Positions 29,916-39,162 of a stretch of 64,000 bases of DNA are shown one piece after another. The translations under genes and the position numbers were made by a program. Within the stretch, counting starts at the first letter, position 1; the number at the start of each line of letters is the position of its first letter. This DNA comes from Pseudomonas sp. ATCC 13867 (GTDB lineage: Bacteria > Pseudomonadota > Gammaproteobacteria > Pseudomonadales > Pseudomonadaceae), in assembly GCF_000349845.1 (NCBI RefSeq), contig NC_020829.1, forward strand, positions 1,550,001 through 1,614,000, read 5' to 3'. The notes below the pieces were generated by a model. It saw only the letters and a list, made by a program, of their open reading frames with translations, searched no databases and was not told where the DNA came from.

Positions 29916-31010
29916 ATGGGCGCCGCCAACCGAGCCACGGTAGAAAACCTTCTCCGCCAGATCACCGATCCCCACACCGGCCAGAACCTGCTGGACGCCG
30001 GCTACCTGCGCGAGCTGGACATCCAGGGCGGGCGCGTCGCGCTGACCCTGGAGCTGGGCTACGCAGCCGGCCTGTTCAAGAACGGCCTGGCGCAGACGGT
30101 GCAGATGGCCCTGGAAGCGCTGGACGGCGTCGACTCGGCCCAGGTCAAGGTGGAAACCCGGATCGCCGCGCACAAGGCTCAGGCCCAGGTGCTGGGCATG
30201 AGCAACGTGAAGAACATCATCGCCGTGGCCTCCGGCAAGGGCGGCGTGGGCAAGTCCACCACCGCCGCCAACCTCGCGCTGGCGCTGGCCCGCGAAGGTG
30301 CCAGGGTCGGCATCCTCGACGCCGACATCTATGGCCCGAGCCAGGGCATCATGTTCGGTATCCCCGAAGGCACCCGGCCGAAGATCCGCGAGCAGAAGTG
30401 GTTCATCCCCCTGGAAGCCCACGGCGTCGAAGTCATGTCGATGGCCTTCCTCACCGACGACAACACCCCGGTGGTGTGGCGCGGTCCGATGGTTTCCGGC
30501 GCGCTGCTGCAACTGATCACCCAGACCGCCTGGAACGACCTGGATTACCTGGTCATCGACATGCCGCCGGGCACCGGCGACATCCAGCTGACCCTGGCGC
30601 AGAAAGTGCCGGTGGCCGGCTCGGTGATCGTCACCACCCCGCAGGACCTGGCTCTGCTCGACGCCAGGAAGGGCGTGGAGATGTTCCGCAAGGTCAACAT
30701 CCCGGTGCTGGGCGTGGTGGAGAACATGGCGGTGCACATCTGCTCCAACTGCGGCCATGCCGAACACCTGTTCGGCGAGGGTGGCGGCGAGAAGCTGGCG
30801 GCGCAGTATGGCGTGGAGCTGCTGGCGTCGCTGCCTCTGTCGATGGCCATCCGCATGCAGGCCGACGGCGGCAAACCCACCGTGATCGCCGACCCGGAAA
30901 GCCAGTTGGCGATGATCTACCAGGAAATGGCCCGCTGCGTCGGTGCGCGTATCGCCCTGAGCGAGAAGGCCGCGCCGGACATGCCGAGCATCTCCATCAG
31001 CGACGACTGA
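29916..31010 (+). CDS. apbC: Iron-sulfur cluster carrier ApbC/Mrp
   Basis: This 364-aa protein combines an N-terminal MIP18-like (DUF59) domain (about residues 5-80) with a ParA/MinD-type P-loop ATPase. Deviant Walker A GKGGVGKST is at about 107-115, followed by ILDADIYGPSQ and VIDMPPGTGDIQLT. A CSNC motif (HICSNCGH) binds the bridging Fe-S cluster delivered to target apoproteins. Start ATG at 29916 has CGGGAG 6 bases upstream and removes an unrelated N-terminal extension that reads through a REP doublet. Divergent from metG. Confidence 0.95.
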   Translation: MGAANRATVENLLRQITDPHTGQNLLDAGYLRELDIQGGRVALTLELGYAAGLFKNGLAQTVQMALEALDGVDSAQVKVETRIAAHKAQAQVLGMSNVKNIIAVASGKGGVGKSTTAANLALALAREGARVGILDADIYGPSQGIMFGIPEGTRPKIREQKWFIPLEAHGVEVMSMAFLTDDNTPVVWRGPMVSGALLQLITQTAWNDLDYLVIDMPPGTGDIQLTLAQKVPVAGSVIVTTPQDLALLDARKGVEMFRKVNIPVLGVVENMAVHICSNCGHAEHLFGEGGGEKLAAQYGVELLASLPLSMAIRMQADGGKPTVIADPESQLAMIYQEMARCVGARIALSEKAAPDMPSISISDD

Positions 31011-31104
31011 ACCGTGACAATGCCGCCGGGCGCGCCCCTTTGCCGGGCGGCGCGCCTGCCGGTAAGATTCGCCTTCTTTTTTCAACAGCTACGGGACGCC
31101 CGCC

Positions 31105-31671
31105 ATGAGCATCAAATCGGACAAGTGGATTCGCCGCATGGCTCTGGAGCACGGCATGATCGAGCCGTTCGTCGAGCGCCAGATTCGCGGTGCCGATGAC
31201 AGCCGGGTGATCTCCTACGGTGTCTCCAGCTACGGCTACGATGTGCGCTGCGCCGCCGAGTTCAAGGTGTTCACCAACATCCATTCGGCTGTGGTCGACC
31301 CGAAGAACTTCGACGAGAAGAGTTTCGTCGACATCAACAGCGACGTTTGCGTCATCCCGCCGAACTCCTTCGCCCTGGCCCGTACCGTCGAGTACTTCCG
31401 CATTCCGCGCGACGTGCTGACCATCTGCCTGGGCAAGAGCACCTACGCGCGCTGCGGCATCATCGTCAACGTCACACCGCTGGAGCCGGAGTGGGAAGGC
31501 CACGTGACCCTGGAGTTCTCCAACACCACCAACCTGCCGGCGAAAATCTACGCCAACGAAGGCGTGGCACAGATGCTGTTCCTGCAGTCGGACGAAGCCT
31601 GCGAAGTCTCCTACCGCGATCGCGGCGGCAAGTACCAGGGGCAGACCGGCGTTACCCTGCCCAAGGCCTGA
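31105..31671 (+). CDS. dcd: dCTP deaminase
   Basis: This 188-aa trimeric enzyme converts dCTP to dUTP, feeding dTMP synthesis. The conserved [17 protein letters not shown] and active-site region [16 protein letters not shown] (catalytic Glu about 138) are present; length equals the proteobacterial mono-functional enzyme. It is 94 bp downstream of apbC and ends at an intrinsic terminator. In P. aeruginosa apbC and dcd are likewise adjacent (recalled). Confidence 0.97.
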   Translation: MSIKSDKWIRRMALEHGMIEPFVERQIRGADDSRVISYGVSSYGYDVRCAAEFKVFTNIHSAVVDPKNFDEKSFVDINSDVCVIPPNSFALARTVEYFRIPRDVLTICLGKSTYARCGIIVNVTPLEPEWEGHVTLEFSNTTNLPAKIYANEGVAQMLFLQSDEACEVSYRDRGGKYQGQTGVTLPKA

Positions 31672-31690
31672 TCGCGTTGCCGTTGTGAAG

Positions 31691-31714
31691 AACCGGGCCA
31701 AGGCCCGGTTTTTT
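31691..31714 (+). terminator. Intrinsic terminator of dcd
   Basis: AACCGGGCC-AA-GGCCCGGTT is a 9-bp stem followed by TTTT. It abuts the end of the convergent ATPase gene at 31713. Confidence 0.92.
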
Positions 31715-32279
31715 ATTGGGCATCTGCCGCTGCGACCTTCGGGGGGCACTCTGCCAAGACGAACTCCGCCCGCTCTTCCAGGCTGCCGCGGGGCAGCTCC
31801 AGCACGCGGTAGCCCAACTCTGCGTAAAGCTCGCTCATGATCGTGGCCGTTCGCTGCGCCTCGGCGAAGTCCTGCCGGCGTTCGGCGTCGTTGCGGTAGA
31901 TGGCTTCCCACGCCGGTGCCAGGAACACGGTCGGTCCGTAGCGCAGTTCCCTTGCGGCGGTTTCCAGCTCCTCCGGAATCGGCAGGCCGCAGAGCCGCGC
32001 ATACCCCAGCACATCCGGCAGGCCACGATCGAACAGCCACAATCCACCCGCATCGAGCGCTCGCTCGCGGGTCGTCAGCGCGTGCGCGAGCATCGCCTGG
32101 CAGAAGGCCTCCCGGTTCGCCCACGGCAGGGCATCGCCGCCGCTGGCCAACTGCTCGCGAATGATCGCCCGACCGCCTTCCTCGACGGTGTTCAGGCCGT
32201 GATGGTGGTGCAGGTGTTCGAGCAGCGTGCTTTTGCCGGCGCCGGGGCCGCCGGTGATGACGATGAGGGATTCGGACAT
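31713..32279 (-). CDS. P-loop ATPase/kinase-like protein (AAA_28 type)
   Basis: This 188-aa protein has an N-terminal Walker A GGPGAGKSTLLE (about residues 10-21), then EEGGRAIIREQ and a Walker B-like LWLFDRGLPDVLGY. These mark the AAA_28/NadR-C-like nucleotide kinase group. Substrate is unknown. It is a single gene convergent with dcd. The downstream side overlaps the dcd terminator by two bases. Cytoplasmic, with no membrane segment. Confidence 0.8.
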   Translation of the reverse strand: MSESLIVITGGPGAGKSTLLEHLHHHHGLNTVEEGGRAIIREQLASGGDALPWANREAFCQAMLAHALTTRERALDAGGLWLFDRGLPDVLGYARLCGLPIPEELETAARELRYGPTVFLAPAWEAIYRNDAERRQDFAEAQRTATIMSELYAELGYRVLELPRGSLEERAEFVLAECPPKVAAADAQ

Positions 32280-32358
32280 GACGATGACTCCTGGTCGAAA
32301 GGATGCGTGGGAGTGTCAACCGGGAAGGTTCTTGCAGAAGGGGCGTACAGCGGGAGTG

Positions 32359-32393
32359 AGGCGGGAAAAAAGAAAGGCACCCAAGGGGTGCCC
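32359..32393 (-). terminator. Terminator of quiP
   Basis: On the minus strand GGCACCC-CTT-GGGTGCC is followed by TTTCTTTTTT. It lies about 85 bases after the quiP stop; the rest of the 196-bp gap shows nothing else clear. Confidence 0.85.
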
Positions 32394-32475
32394 GAATATG
32401 ATCATGGAGTAAGTCGACTGTTCTGATTCCGGGATGGGACACAAGTTCCCGACCCCGGAGAATTTTTTCAGTCGG

Positions 32476-35016
32476 TCACTTGCCCGGGACCAGCGTCAGG
32501 CGTTTCACGCCGTAGACCTTCTCCAGGTTCTGCGACTGGAAGGGGAAGCTCATGTAGTTGCCCTTCAGCCAGGCGTCGATGCCGTCGGCATAGTGCGGGC
32601 TGGCCGGGTTGCCGGACTGGCCGCTGCTGTTGAGGCCGATCATCGGCTCGCTCTGGCCGAAGTCGACGACGATGCGCATGGCCGGGATCAGCCAGGTATC
32701 GAAGTCCTGGCCCCAGTGATAGGCCGAGACGTTCAGCGTCGTGTGGTCGCCGCCGGCGGGGTAGGGGCCACGGTCCAGGTAGCCTTTGATGGCGTTGAGG
32801 CTGGCGCGCTGGCCGGCGCTCAGGTTGGGCGCCATCCTGGTGCTGTCGCTGAGCCATTCGTAGGTGTGCAGCTTGCCCCATTGCCAGGCGCGGCGGTCGC
32901 TGCCCAGCGTTTGCTCGCAGAAGGCGATGGCGGCGGCCAGGCTGCGGGCGAGGATCGCCGGCTTGTCTTCCTTTTGCGGGGTGCGGGCGTCGTCCCAGAA
33001 CGGGCTGTCGTCGCGGCCCAGCAGGTGGTCGGCCTGGGCCGAGTAGGAGAGATTGGCGTTCTCCACGAAGGCTTTCCAGGCCGGGCTGTCTTCCGGCCCC
33101 AGTTCGTCGAGGAAGATCTGCTTGCTGCTTTCCTGCAGGAAGGCCTCGTACAGAGCGGCGTCGGAGGAGGTCGGCGAGAGCTTGCCGTCGAACGCCATGA
33201 TCCGGTCCAGCGCTTCGCGGGCACGGGCGCGCTGGTCGGTGGGCAGGGCGTCGATGGCCTTCTTCAGCGGTTGCGCCATGCCCGGTGCGTCCAGCATCGA
33301 TTGCAGCTTGCCGGCAAACGGCGTGGTCTGGTCGTACTGCATGGCGATCATGCTGCGGTAATCGTGGCTCTTGCTGGCGCCGGCCAGTTGCGCGATGCGC
33401 TCGTAGCGCTCCGGGTAGTACCAGGAGCTGGACAGCTGCGCGCCGTAGCCGGGCTGCACGGTGCGGTGGTTGGCGGTGCCCAGCCAGCCTTGTGCCGGGT
33501 CCTGGTCGGACGGGTGCAGGATCGGCTCGGCGTAGCCGTCCCAGTCGTAGCGGCCGTCCCAGCCGGGAGAGGGCAGCAGGCCGCGGCCTTCCTTGCGGTT
33601 GGGGAAGCGCCCGGTGACTTGCCAGCCAATGTGCTTCTCGTCGGCGAACAGGATGTTCAGCGCCATCGCACGCACGTCGCGGGTGGCATCGAAGGCCTGT
33701 TCGACGTTCTTCGCACGGGACAGGTCGAAGAAGGCGTCGAGGGTACGGTCGGACTCGCCCTGGATGCTCTGGTAGGCAATGCCGTAGCCGCTGGACAGCG
33801 GCAGCGGCTGCCACTCGTGCTTGCGCTCGCCCAGGGCGCTGTTGAGCAGCGGGCCGTGGCGGGTCTCGTAGATGATCTCACGGACCGGCCGCTGGCCCTT
33901 GATGAAGAACGTCTCGTTGCGTTCGATGGCCGGCTTCCACTGGCCGTTGGCGAGGTAGTAGAGCTTGCCGCCCTGGCGCTTCACCTGTTCGAGGAAGAGG
34001 TCCTGGTTGTCGCCCATGACCATCGTCATGCCCCAGGCCAGCTTGCCGTTGAAGCCGGCGACCACGCCCGGTACGCCGGCGATGGAGACGCCGGCGGCGC
34101 TGAACTTCGGCGAGCGGATCTGCACGTAGTTCCACACCGAGGGCATGGACAGCGGCAGGTGGGTGTCGTTGGCCAGGAGGCTCTTGCCGCTGCGCGTACG
34201 CTGCGGGGCGATGGCCCAGTTGTTGGAGGCGGCGACGCCCATCATCTGCAGGGCGGCGATCTGGCCGGCGGCGCGGTCGAGGGCGTCGAGGCCGGCAATC
34301 TTGCCGTCAAGGCGCAGGCCCTTGAGCTTTTCGGCCTCCTCGAGAGGCAGCGCTTCGTCCGGGTAGATCGGTGTCAGCCAGGGCAGCTTGTCGGCGCCGA
34401 CTTTCTGAGCGAGCACCAGCGAGGCGATTTCCTCCTGCAGGTTCACCGCCAGGCCGAAGTTCAGCAGGCTGAAGACCAGCGCGGAATCCTCTGGCTTCCA
34501 GTACTCGGGGCGGTAGCCGGATTCGGCCAGGTCCATCGGCAGCTTGTCGCGGTAGCGGAACAGGTAGGCGTTGACGCCGCGCGCATAGGTCTCGAAGAAG
34601 CGCTTGATGCGCGGCGAGGCGCCGGCATAGAGGGCGTCCGCCGCCTTCTTCAGGTTCACTGTGCGCATGAAACGGTCGGTTTCCAGTGCGCCGGGGCCGA
34701 CCATTTCCGACAGGCGCCCCTGGGCCATCAGGCGCAGGCCGACCATCTGGCTGATGCGGTCACTGGCGTGCACGTAGCCCAGGGTGAACAGCGCGTCGTG
34801 GAAGTTGCTGCTCTCGATCAACGGCATGCCCAGGCTGTTGCGGCGGATCGATACGTTGTCCGCGAGGCCCTTGATCGGCTGCACGCCGCTGGTGGGCGTC
34901 ACGCTGCCGGCGTAACGGTCGTTCAGCCAGCTCTGGCAGCCGGCGAGGCTGACGGCGGCGCTGAGGGTGGCGGCAAGGCCGAAGCTGGGAAGCCGGCGGA
35001 AGGCTCGCGGGGCCAT
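32476..35016 (-). CDS. quiP: Acyl-homoserine lactone acylase QuiP, penicillin acylase family
   Basis: This 846-aa Ntn-hydrolase precursor cleaves the acyl chain from long-chain acyl-homoserine lactones in P. aeruginosa. The N-terminus has a signal sequence with lipobox-like SLAGC (Cys about 27), suggesting lipid anchoring in the periplasm. The self-cleavage site and nucleophile Ser264 begin the motif SNNWAIAP, and the beta-chain pocket sequences ([19 protein letters not shown]) follow. Start ATG at 35014-35016 has AGGAG 9 bases upstream; a GTG at 35034 is rejected. Length equals recalled QuiP (847). Activity on penicillins or AHLs is not shown by sequence alone. Confidence 0.92.
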   Translation of the reverse strand: MAPRAFRRLPSFGLAATLSAAVSLAGCQSWLNDRYAGSVTPTSGVQPIKGLADNVSIRRNSLGMPLIESSNFHDALFTLGYVHASDRISQMVGLRLMAQGRLSEMVGPGALETDRFMRTVNLKKAADALYAGASPRIKRFFETYARGVNAYLFRYRDKLPMDLAESGYRPEYWKPEDSALVFSLLNFGLAVNLQEEIASLVLAQKVGADKLPWLTPIYPDEALPLEEAEKLKGLRLDGKIAGLDALDRAAGQIAALQMMGVAASNNWAIAPQRTRSGKSLLANDTHLPLSMPSVWNYVQIRSPKFSAAGVSIAGVPGVVAGFNGKLAWGMTMVMGDNQDLFLEQVKRQGGKLYYLANGQWKPAIERNETFFIKGQRPVREIIYETRHGPLLNSALGERKHEWQPLPLSSGYGIAYQSIQGESDRTLDAFFDLSRAKNVEQAFDATRDVRAMALNILFADEKHIGWQVTGRFPNRKEGRGLLPSPGWDGRYDWDGYAEPILHPSDQDPAQGWLGTANHRTVQPGYGAQLSSSWYYPERYERIAQLAGASKSHDYRSMIAMQYDQTTPFAGKLQSMLDAPGMAQPLKKAIDALPTDQRARAREALDRIMAFDGKLSPTSSDAALYEAFLQESSKQIFLDELGPEDSPAWKAFVENANLSYSAQADHLLGRDDSPFWDDARTPQKEDKPAILARSLAAAIAFCEQTLGSDRRAWQWGKLHTYEWLSDSTRMAPNLSAGQRASLNAIKGYLDRGPYPAGGDHTTLNVSAYHWGQDFDTWLIPAMRIVVDFGQSEPMIGLNSSGQSGNPASPHYADGIDAWLKGNYMSFPFQSQNLEKVYGVKRLTLVPGK

Positions 35017-35135
35017 GAGGGTGTGCTCCTGCACAAAGGGTCGCGTGGAAAGGCGCTACGTTAGTGAGCCGAGGGAGGCTGTGCAAGCCACGCGCGGCGG
35101 GATTTTCAGCGGCTGGCCGAGCGTCGGGACGGACA

Positions 35136-35166
35136 GCAGAAGGCCCGCACTGGGCGGGCCTTCTGC
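35136..35166 (-). terminator. Hairpin downstream of the SEC-C gene
   Basis: GCAGAAGGCCCGC and GCGGGCCTTCTGC form a perfect 13-bp stem around a 5-nt loop, 20 bases after the stop of the SEC-C gene. No T-run follows on either strand. Confidence 0.6.
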
Positions 35167-35186
35167 GGGGTGCGTCAGGGCGTGGT

Positions 35187-35396
35187 TCAGGCGCCGTGGC
35201 ACTTCTTGAACTTGTTGCCGCTGCCGCAGGGGCATGGATCGTTGCGGCCCACGTCCTTCAGCGGATTGCGTGCCGGCTCGTGGCTGTGGTTGCAGTGCGG
35301 GCCGTGCACGTGACCGTGGTCATGGTGGTCATGGTGGTGATCGTGATCATGGTCGTGGTTGCAGTTCGGACCGTGTACGTGGGGTTCCTGGCTCAT
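35187..35396 (-). CDS. His-rich SEC-C motif mini-protein
   Basis: This 69-aa protein is a fusion of a histidine-rich N-terminal half and a C-terminal SEC-C zinc-binding motif ([17 protein letters not shown]), as at the end of SecA. Seventeen of 69 residues are His. The motif H-V-H-G-P-x-C-N-H occurs twice (residues 6-14 and 29-37) around an HDHDH tract, suggesting Ni/Zn/Cu binding. Starting at the ATG at 35394-35396 seems best, though a start four codons upstream (35408) is possible. It sits between a lipoprotein gene and quiP on the same strand. No function is known to me. Confidence 0.85.
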   Translation of the reverse strand: MSQEPHVHGPNCNHDHDHDHHHDHHDHGHVHGPHCNHSHEPARNPLKDVGRNDPCPCGSGNKFKKCHGA

Positions 35397-35404
35397 GGTG
35401 AAGC

Positions 35405-35890
35405 TCACTCGGGGATGAAATCGCCGGGAATTATCTCGCCATTGCGAGCGATGTGCACGTCTTGGCCGAACAGCAGGCCGGTCTTCACTTCGCCGTCGAG
35501 ACGGTAGCGGATCGGCTTGTCCGGATCTTCCAGCAGCTTGACGATGTACTTCATGTGCCGCCAGAGGTTGGTGGTTACCGGGACCTCGAAGGTTTCATGG
35601 CCGTTGGCGGGTACTGTGAACCAGTTGTTCGACTCGCCCTCGGCCAGGTCGATATCGTTCAGCTTGACCTTGTAGGCCAGGCCACGGACCGGAAGGCTGA
35701 AGTCGTTCGGATTGTCGATGCGGAAGTGCAGGGTAAATTCCTGTTCCAGCAGGCGCGCTTTGACGACGTCGACCTTCACCAGTTTCACTTCTGGTTGTAT
35801 GAAGTTACCCGACATCCAGCTGCAACCCGACACAAGGCCGAGCAGCCAGAACAGGCTGAAAATTCTTATCATTTGCGCCTGATAATTCAT
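35405..35890 (-). CDS. LEA14-like (WHy domain) lipoprotein
   Basis: This 161-aa predicted lipoprotein has a signal sequence ending LLGLVSGC (Cys about 23). The mature part is a water-stress/hypersensitive (WHy, LEA type 2) beta-sandwich with [26 protein letters not shown] and a following [13 protein letters not shown]. Such proteins occur in the envelope of many bacteria, with proposed stress-protective roles. Start is ATG at 35888-35890 with GGGGGA upstream; a second in-frame ATG at 35872 would also leave a complete signal. It is followed by the SEC-C gene only 8 bp downstream. Confidence 0.82.
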   Translation of the reverse strand: MNYQAQMIRIFSLFWLLGLVSGCSWMSGNFIQPEVKLVKVDVVKARLLEQEFTLHFRIDNPNDFSLPVRGLAYKVKLNDIDLAEGESNNWFTVPANGHETFEVPVTTNLWRHMKYIVKLLEDPDKPIRYRLDGEVKTGLLFGQDVHIARNGEIIPGDFIPE

Positions 35891-36012
35891 GTCTATCCCC
35901 CAAGACGCCCCAGTGTACCAAGCACCTGCTCGGCTGCAAGTTGTTGTTACGTTAAAAGAAGCTGCACCATACTGGCCGAATGTAACCGGCGGGTTAACAC
36001 AGGAGAGTGATG

Positions 36013-36567
36013 ATGAGCCGCTATGAGATCGCCTTTTCGGGTCGGACCGTGCCGGGTGCCCAGCTCGACAGCGTGAAAGCCAACCTGGCCAAGCTGTTCC
36101 AGGCCGATGCTCAGCGCATCGAGTTGCTGTTCTCCGGCCGGCGCATGGTGATCAAGAACAACCTGGACGCGGTGTCGGCGGAGAAGTACCGCAGCGTGAT
36201 CGAGCGCGCCGGCGCCATTGTCGAGGTGGTGGACATGGATGCGCCGGTCGAGGAGATCGAACTGGCGCCGCCGCCCGCCGCGGCTCTGGCGAGCGCGTCG
36301 GCACAGCCGCCCGCCGCCCAGGCGCAAGGGCGCTTGAAGGTGGCGCCGCGCGACGGGTACATGGCGGCGTTTGCTGCCGTCGATGCGCCGGACTTCGGCC
36401 TCGCACCGGTGGGCACCGACCTGCAGGACGGGAAACCCGAGGCCCAGGCGCCGCGCGTGGACCTCAGCCAGTTCAGCGTCGCCCCGGTCGGCAGCGACAT
36501 GAGCCAGGCCAAGGCCGCCCCGGCGGCGCCCGCGCCGGACACCAGCCACCTGAAGCTGGCGGACTGA
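36013..36567 (+). CDS. Conserved protein with APVG repeats
   Basis: This 184-aa protein has an N-terminal alpha/beta domain (about residues 1-73: YEIAFSGRTVPGAQLDSVKANLAKLF...LFSGRRMVIKNNLDA) of a type that recurs at the N-terminus of many Pseudomonas membrane and hypothetical proteins. A long Ala/Pro-rich linker follows (75-107) and then two similar motifs, FGLAPVGTDL (128-137) and FSVAPVGSDM (154-163). It has no membrane helix. AGGAG at 36001-36005 selects the ATG at 36013 among adjacent starts. Function is unknown; cytoplasmic adapter is a guess. Confidence 0.75.
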   Translation: MSRYEIAFSGRTVPGAQLDSVKANLAKLFQADAQRIELLFSGRRMVIKNNLDAVSAEKYRSVIERAGAIVEVVDMDAPVEEIELAPPPAAALASASAQPPAAQAQGRLKVAPRDGYMAAFAAVDAPDFGLAPVGTDLQDGKPEAQAPRVDLSQFSVAPVGSDMSQAKAAPAAPAPDTSHLKLAD

Positions 36568-37194
36568 TCAGTCGCCCTGCTGCGGATCGTCCTGGTAGAC
36601 GAACTTGGGCATTTCCCAGCGGAAGCGGATCGCCAGCATGCGGAACAGGAAGCCGGCGAACAGGGTGATCAGCATGGCCTGCTCCTTGGGCAGGTCGATC
36701 TGCAGGCAGATCAGGTAGCACCAGGCACTGGCGAAGGACACGCTGGCATAGAGTTCGCGACGGAAGATCAGTGGCACGTCGTTGCAGAAGATGTCCCGCA
36801 GGATGCCGCCGAAGACCCCGGTGATCACGCCGCTGACCGCCGCGATCAGCAGGCTGTGGCCCATTTCCAGGCTGACCTGGCAGCCGATCAGGGTGAAGGC
36901 CACCAGGCCCACGGCGTCCAGCGCGAGGAACAGCGAGCGCAGGTGGCGCATCAGCGGGGCGATGAACACGGTGACCAGTGCCGCGCCGGCAGTCAGCGCC
37001 AGGTATTCCGGGTGGCGTACCCAGGTCAGCGGGTAATGGCCCAGCAGCATGTCGCGCACCGAGCCGCCACCCAGGGCGGTGACGCAGGCCACCAGCACCA
37101 CGCCGAACAGGTCCATGCTGCGGCGTCCAGCGGAGAGTGCGCCGGTCATGGCTTCGGCGGTGATGGCGATGATATAGAGAACGGTCAGCAGCAT
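36568..37194 (-). CDS. TRIC-type cation channel family protein (UPF0126/YicG)
   Basis: This 208-aa membrane protein has seven hydrophobic segments in two homologous halves. Each half contains the family motif G-G-G-x-x-R-D: LGGGSVRDMLLGHYPLTWV in the first and FGGILRDIFCNDVPLIF in the second. Eukaryotic and prokaryotic TRIC proteins are trimeric K+-permeable channels; the bacterial physiological role is uncertain. Its last base touches the stop of the preceding convergent gene. Start MLLTVLYIIAITAEAMTGAL matches homologues, though the ribosome site is weak. Confidence 0.85.
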   Translation of the reverse strand: MLLTVLYIIAITAEAMTGALSAGRRSMDLFGVVLVACVTALGGGSVRDMLLGHYPLTWVRHPEYLALTAGAALVTVFIAPLMRHLRSLFLALDAVGLVAFTLIGCQVSLEMGHSLLIAAVSGVITGVFGGILRDIFCNDVPLIFRRELYASVSFASAWCYLICLQIDLPKEQAMLITLFAGFLFRMLAIRFRWEMPKFVYQDDPQQGD

Positions 37195-37302
37195 GGCGAG
37201 GTCCGGCAGGGGTAGCCGGTGCGGCGAAACACCGCCGCCCCGGAAAAAAGCGCGGATTCTAGCCCAGACACCGAACGTCCCCAAGTGGGGGGAGTTCGCG
37301 AT

Positions 37303-37776
37303 TCACTCGATCCACGGTCCGCAGCATTTCTTCAGCTTGCCACCGGCGCCGCAGGGACACGGATCGTTGCGCCCGAGCTTCATCGGCACGGTCGGGTCGA
37401 GGAAGTACCAGTGGCCTTCGCGCTGGACGAAACCCGAGCACTCGCGATGGCTGTGCTCGCCGTTGCCGTCGTGCCAGCGGGCGATGAAGGTGACCCGCGC
37501 ATGTTCCGGCTGGCCGCCGAGCACTTCGTGGCTTTCCACCTCCAGTCCCAGCCAGGTGCTGCCCAGGCTCCAGGTGCGGATGGCCTCCAGGTCCAGGCTG
37601 GCCTGCTGGGCGGGTAGGGTGGTATCGCGCAGGTAGTCCACCAGGCCCAGGGCGTAGGCGCTGTAGCGCGAACGCATCAGGGCCTCGGCCGTGGGCGCGC
37701 GCTGGCCGGCATGGAAGCGGCCGCAGCATTCGGGTAAAGGACGGCCGCTTCCGCAGGGGCAGGTCGGTTCGGTCAT
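37303..37776 (-). CDS. YchJ family protein with N- and C-terminal SEC-C motifs
   Basis: This 157-aa UPF0225/YchJ protein starts with a SEC-C-like motif [14 protein letters not shown] (about residues 6-19). Its NTF2-like core ([20 protein letters not shown]) is followed by a second SEC-C motif, [17 protein letters not shown], at the end. SEC-C motifs bind zinc and can dock on ribosomes or SecB; YchJ itself has no established function. It lies 2 bp downstream of the methyltransferase-like gene, so the pair is probably co-transcribed. Confidence 0.88.
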   Translation of the reverse strand: MTEPTCPCGSGRPLPECCGRFHAGQRAPTAEALMRSRYSAYALGLVDYLRDTTLPAQQASLDLEAIRTWSLGSTWLGLEVESHEVLGGQPEHARVTFIARWHDGNGEHSHRECSGFVQREGHWYFLDPTVPMKLGRNDPCPCGAGGKLKKCCGPWIE

Positions 37777-37778
37777 GG

Positions 37779-38267
37779 TCACCACCAGTACTTCCCAAAG
37801 TTTTCCGGGTTGGCCCAGAACTTGGCGTTGAGCCAGTCCGGGACCTGCTTGTATTCGTGCAGATCGTAGGTGAACAGGGTGAGCACCTGCGCGTCGCGCT
37901 GGAAGCGTTCGCTGGCCTGCATGGCCAGCGCGTAGAAATCGGTGTCCTGGGCCTGCGCGGCGTCCAGGTCGACCAGCACGGCAACCTTGCTGCTGTTGAG
38001 GTTGCGGATACCGCCCACCAGTTGCTGGGCGTCGCGCCGAGGCAGGTGCTCCAGGCAGTCGGCGAGCAGCGCCAGGTCGTAGCGGTGCGCGGCGATGTCC
38101 GCCGGTAGCGCGCCGGCGGGGGCGTGGAACAGTTCGCAGTCCGGGTGCGCGGCGCAGAAGGCATCCACCGCCGGGATCTGGCTGGCGCCCACCAGCAGCA
38201 GGCGCTGCGGCGCATAGCGGTCGAGCAGGGCGGCGAGAGCTTGTTGCGGTGTGCGTGATGAAATCAT
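37779..38267 (-). CDS. DUF6231-like protein resembling a degenerate methyltransferase
   Basis: This 162-aa protein shows a Rossmann-like order: [14 protein letters not shown] (motif I position), then [13 protein letters not shown] (motif post-II) and [10 protein letters not shown]. This resembles class I SAM methyltransferases but with a poor glycine-rich loop. It may therefore be a divergent or inactive methyltransferase. Found in Pseudomonas next to ychJ. Start ATG at 38265-38267 avoids an implausible N-terminal extension. Function not established. Confidence 0.68.
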   Translation of the reverse strand: MISSRTPQQALAALLDRYAPQRLLLVGASQIPAVDAFCAAHPDCELFHAPAGALPADIAAHRYDLALLADCLEHLPRRDAQQLVGGIRNLNSSKVAVLVDLDAAQAQDTDFYALAMQASERFQRDAQVLTLFTYDLHEYKQVPDWLNAKFWANPENFGKYWW

Positions 38268-38407
38268 GGGGCTCGTCGAAGGCGATGATGGATGGACGAA
38301 GACTAGCGTGTGACACCCCTGTGGCCTAGTGCTGGCGCATTCTGTCAGTGCCGTCTTTACTCGGTAAGTGTCGGTCAAGACCCGATCATTAGAGGAGAGA
38401 TGAATTT

Positions 38408-39040
38408 ATGAGCATCACAAGGACCGCTTTACCCCTGCTGCTGGTCAGCACGTTGCTCACCGGCTGCGCAGGGTTGCAGAAGTCCGATTGGCCGACGTGC
38501 GCCGTGGTTGGCGGTGTCGGCGGCGCTGGTCTGGGCGCTACGGAAAGCAGTGCCTGGGCGGGTTGGGGTGCCTTGATTGGCGGTGTGCTGGGGGCGTCCT
38601 ATTGCTGGGTGCATGGTGCCGAGGAACAAGTGGCGGAGGTTCCGCCGCCCGCTCCGGCTCCTGAGCCCGCTCCGGCTCCATTGCCCAAGGAAGAGACCAT
38701 CGTCGTGCGTGACCTGCACTTCGCCTTCGACTCGTCGAAGATCGACGCGCAGGACAAGGACAAGCTCGACACCATCGCCACCCGCCTGAAGGGCGAAGCG
38801 GCGACCACCGAGCTGAACATTGCCGGTCACACCGACAGCGTCGGCAGCGATGCCTACAACCAGAAACTGTCCGAGCGCCGTGCCCACGCCGTGACGAACT
38901 ATCTGGTCGATGCGGGCGTTCCGGCGAGCAGCATCAAGTCGGTCGAAGGCTATGGCGAGAGCCAGCCGGTCGCCGACAACAAGACCAAGGAAGGCCGCGC
39001 CGAGAACCGCCGCGTGGAGATCAAGATCACGCGTCAATGA
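38408..39040 (+). CDS. OmpA-family peptidoglycan-associated lipoprotein
   Basis: This 210-aa protein has a signal peptide ending LLTGC (Cys about 20), so lipidated. A glycine-zipper region (GGVGGAGLGA...GALIGGVLGASY, about residues 35-65) is followed by a Pro/Ala linker. The C-terminal OmpA domain (about residues 98-210) has AGHTDSVGSDAYNQKLSERRA and ENRRVEIKI and would bind meso-DAP peptidoglycan. The pattern resembles YiaD-type lipoproteins. RBS AGGAGAG (38393-38399). Terminator follows. Confidence 0.9.
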   Translation: MSITRTALPLLLVSTLLTGCAGLQKSDWPTCAVVGGVGGAGLGATESSAWAGWGALIGGVLGASYCWVHGAEEQVAEVPPPAPAPEPAPAPLPKEETIVVRDLHFAFDSSKIDAQDKDKLDTIATRLKGEAATTELNIAGHTDSVGSDAYNQKLSERRAHAVTNYLVDAGVPASSIKSVEGYGESQPVADNKTKEGRAENRRVEIKITRQ

Positions 39041-39061
39041 TCCAGGCGTGATGGAGTGCTC

Positions 39062-39086
39062 AAAGGGGGCCATCTGGCCCCCTTTG
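39062..39086 (+). terminator. Terminator of the OmpA lipoprotein gene
   Basis: AAAGGGGGCC-ATCT-GGCCCCCTTT is a perfect 10-bp stem with a short T-run, about 22 bases after the stop. Confidence 0.82.
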
Positions 39087-39162
39087 TCATAGTGGCTTGC
39101 CACTGGCATCGCTTCCGGCAGCAGAGTATGTTCCCCGACAAAGAAAAAAACGGGGGTATCTC

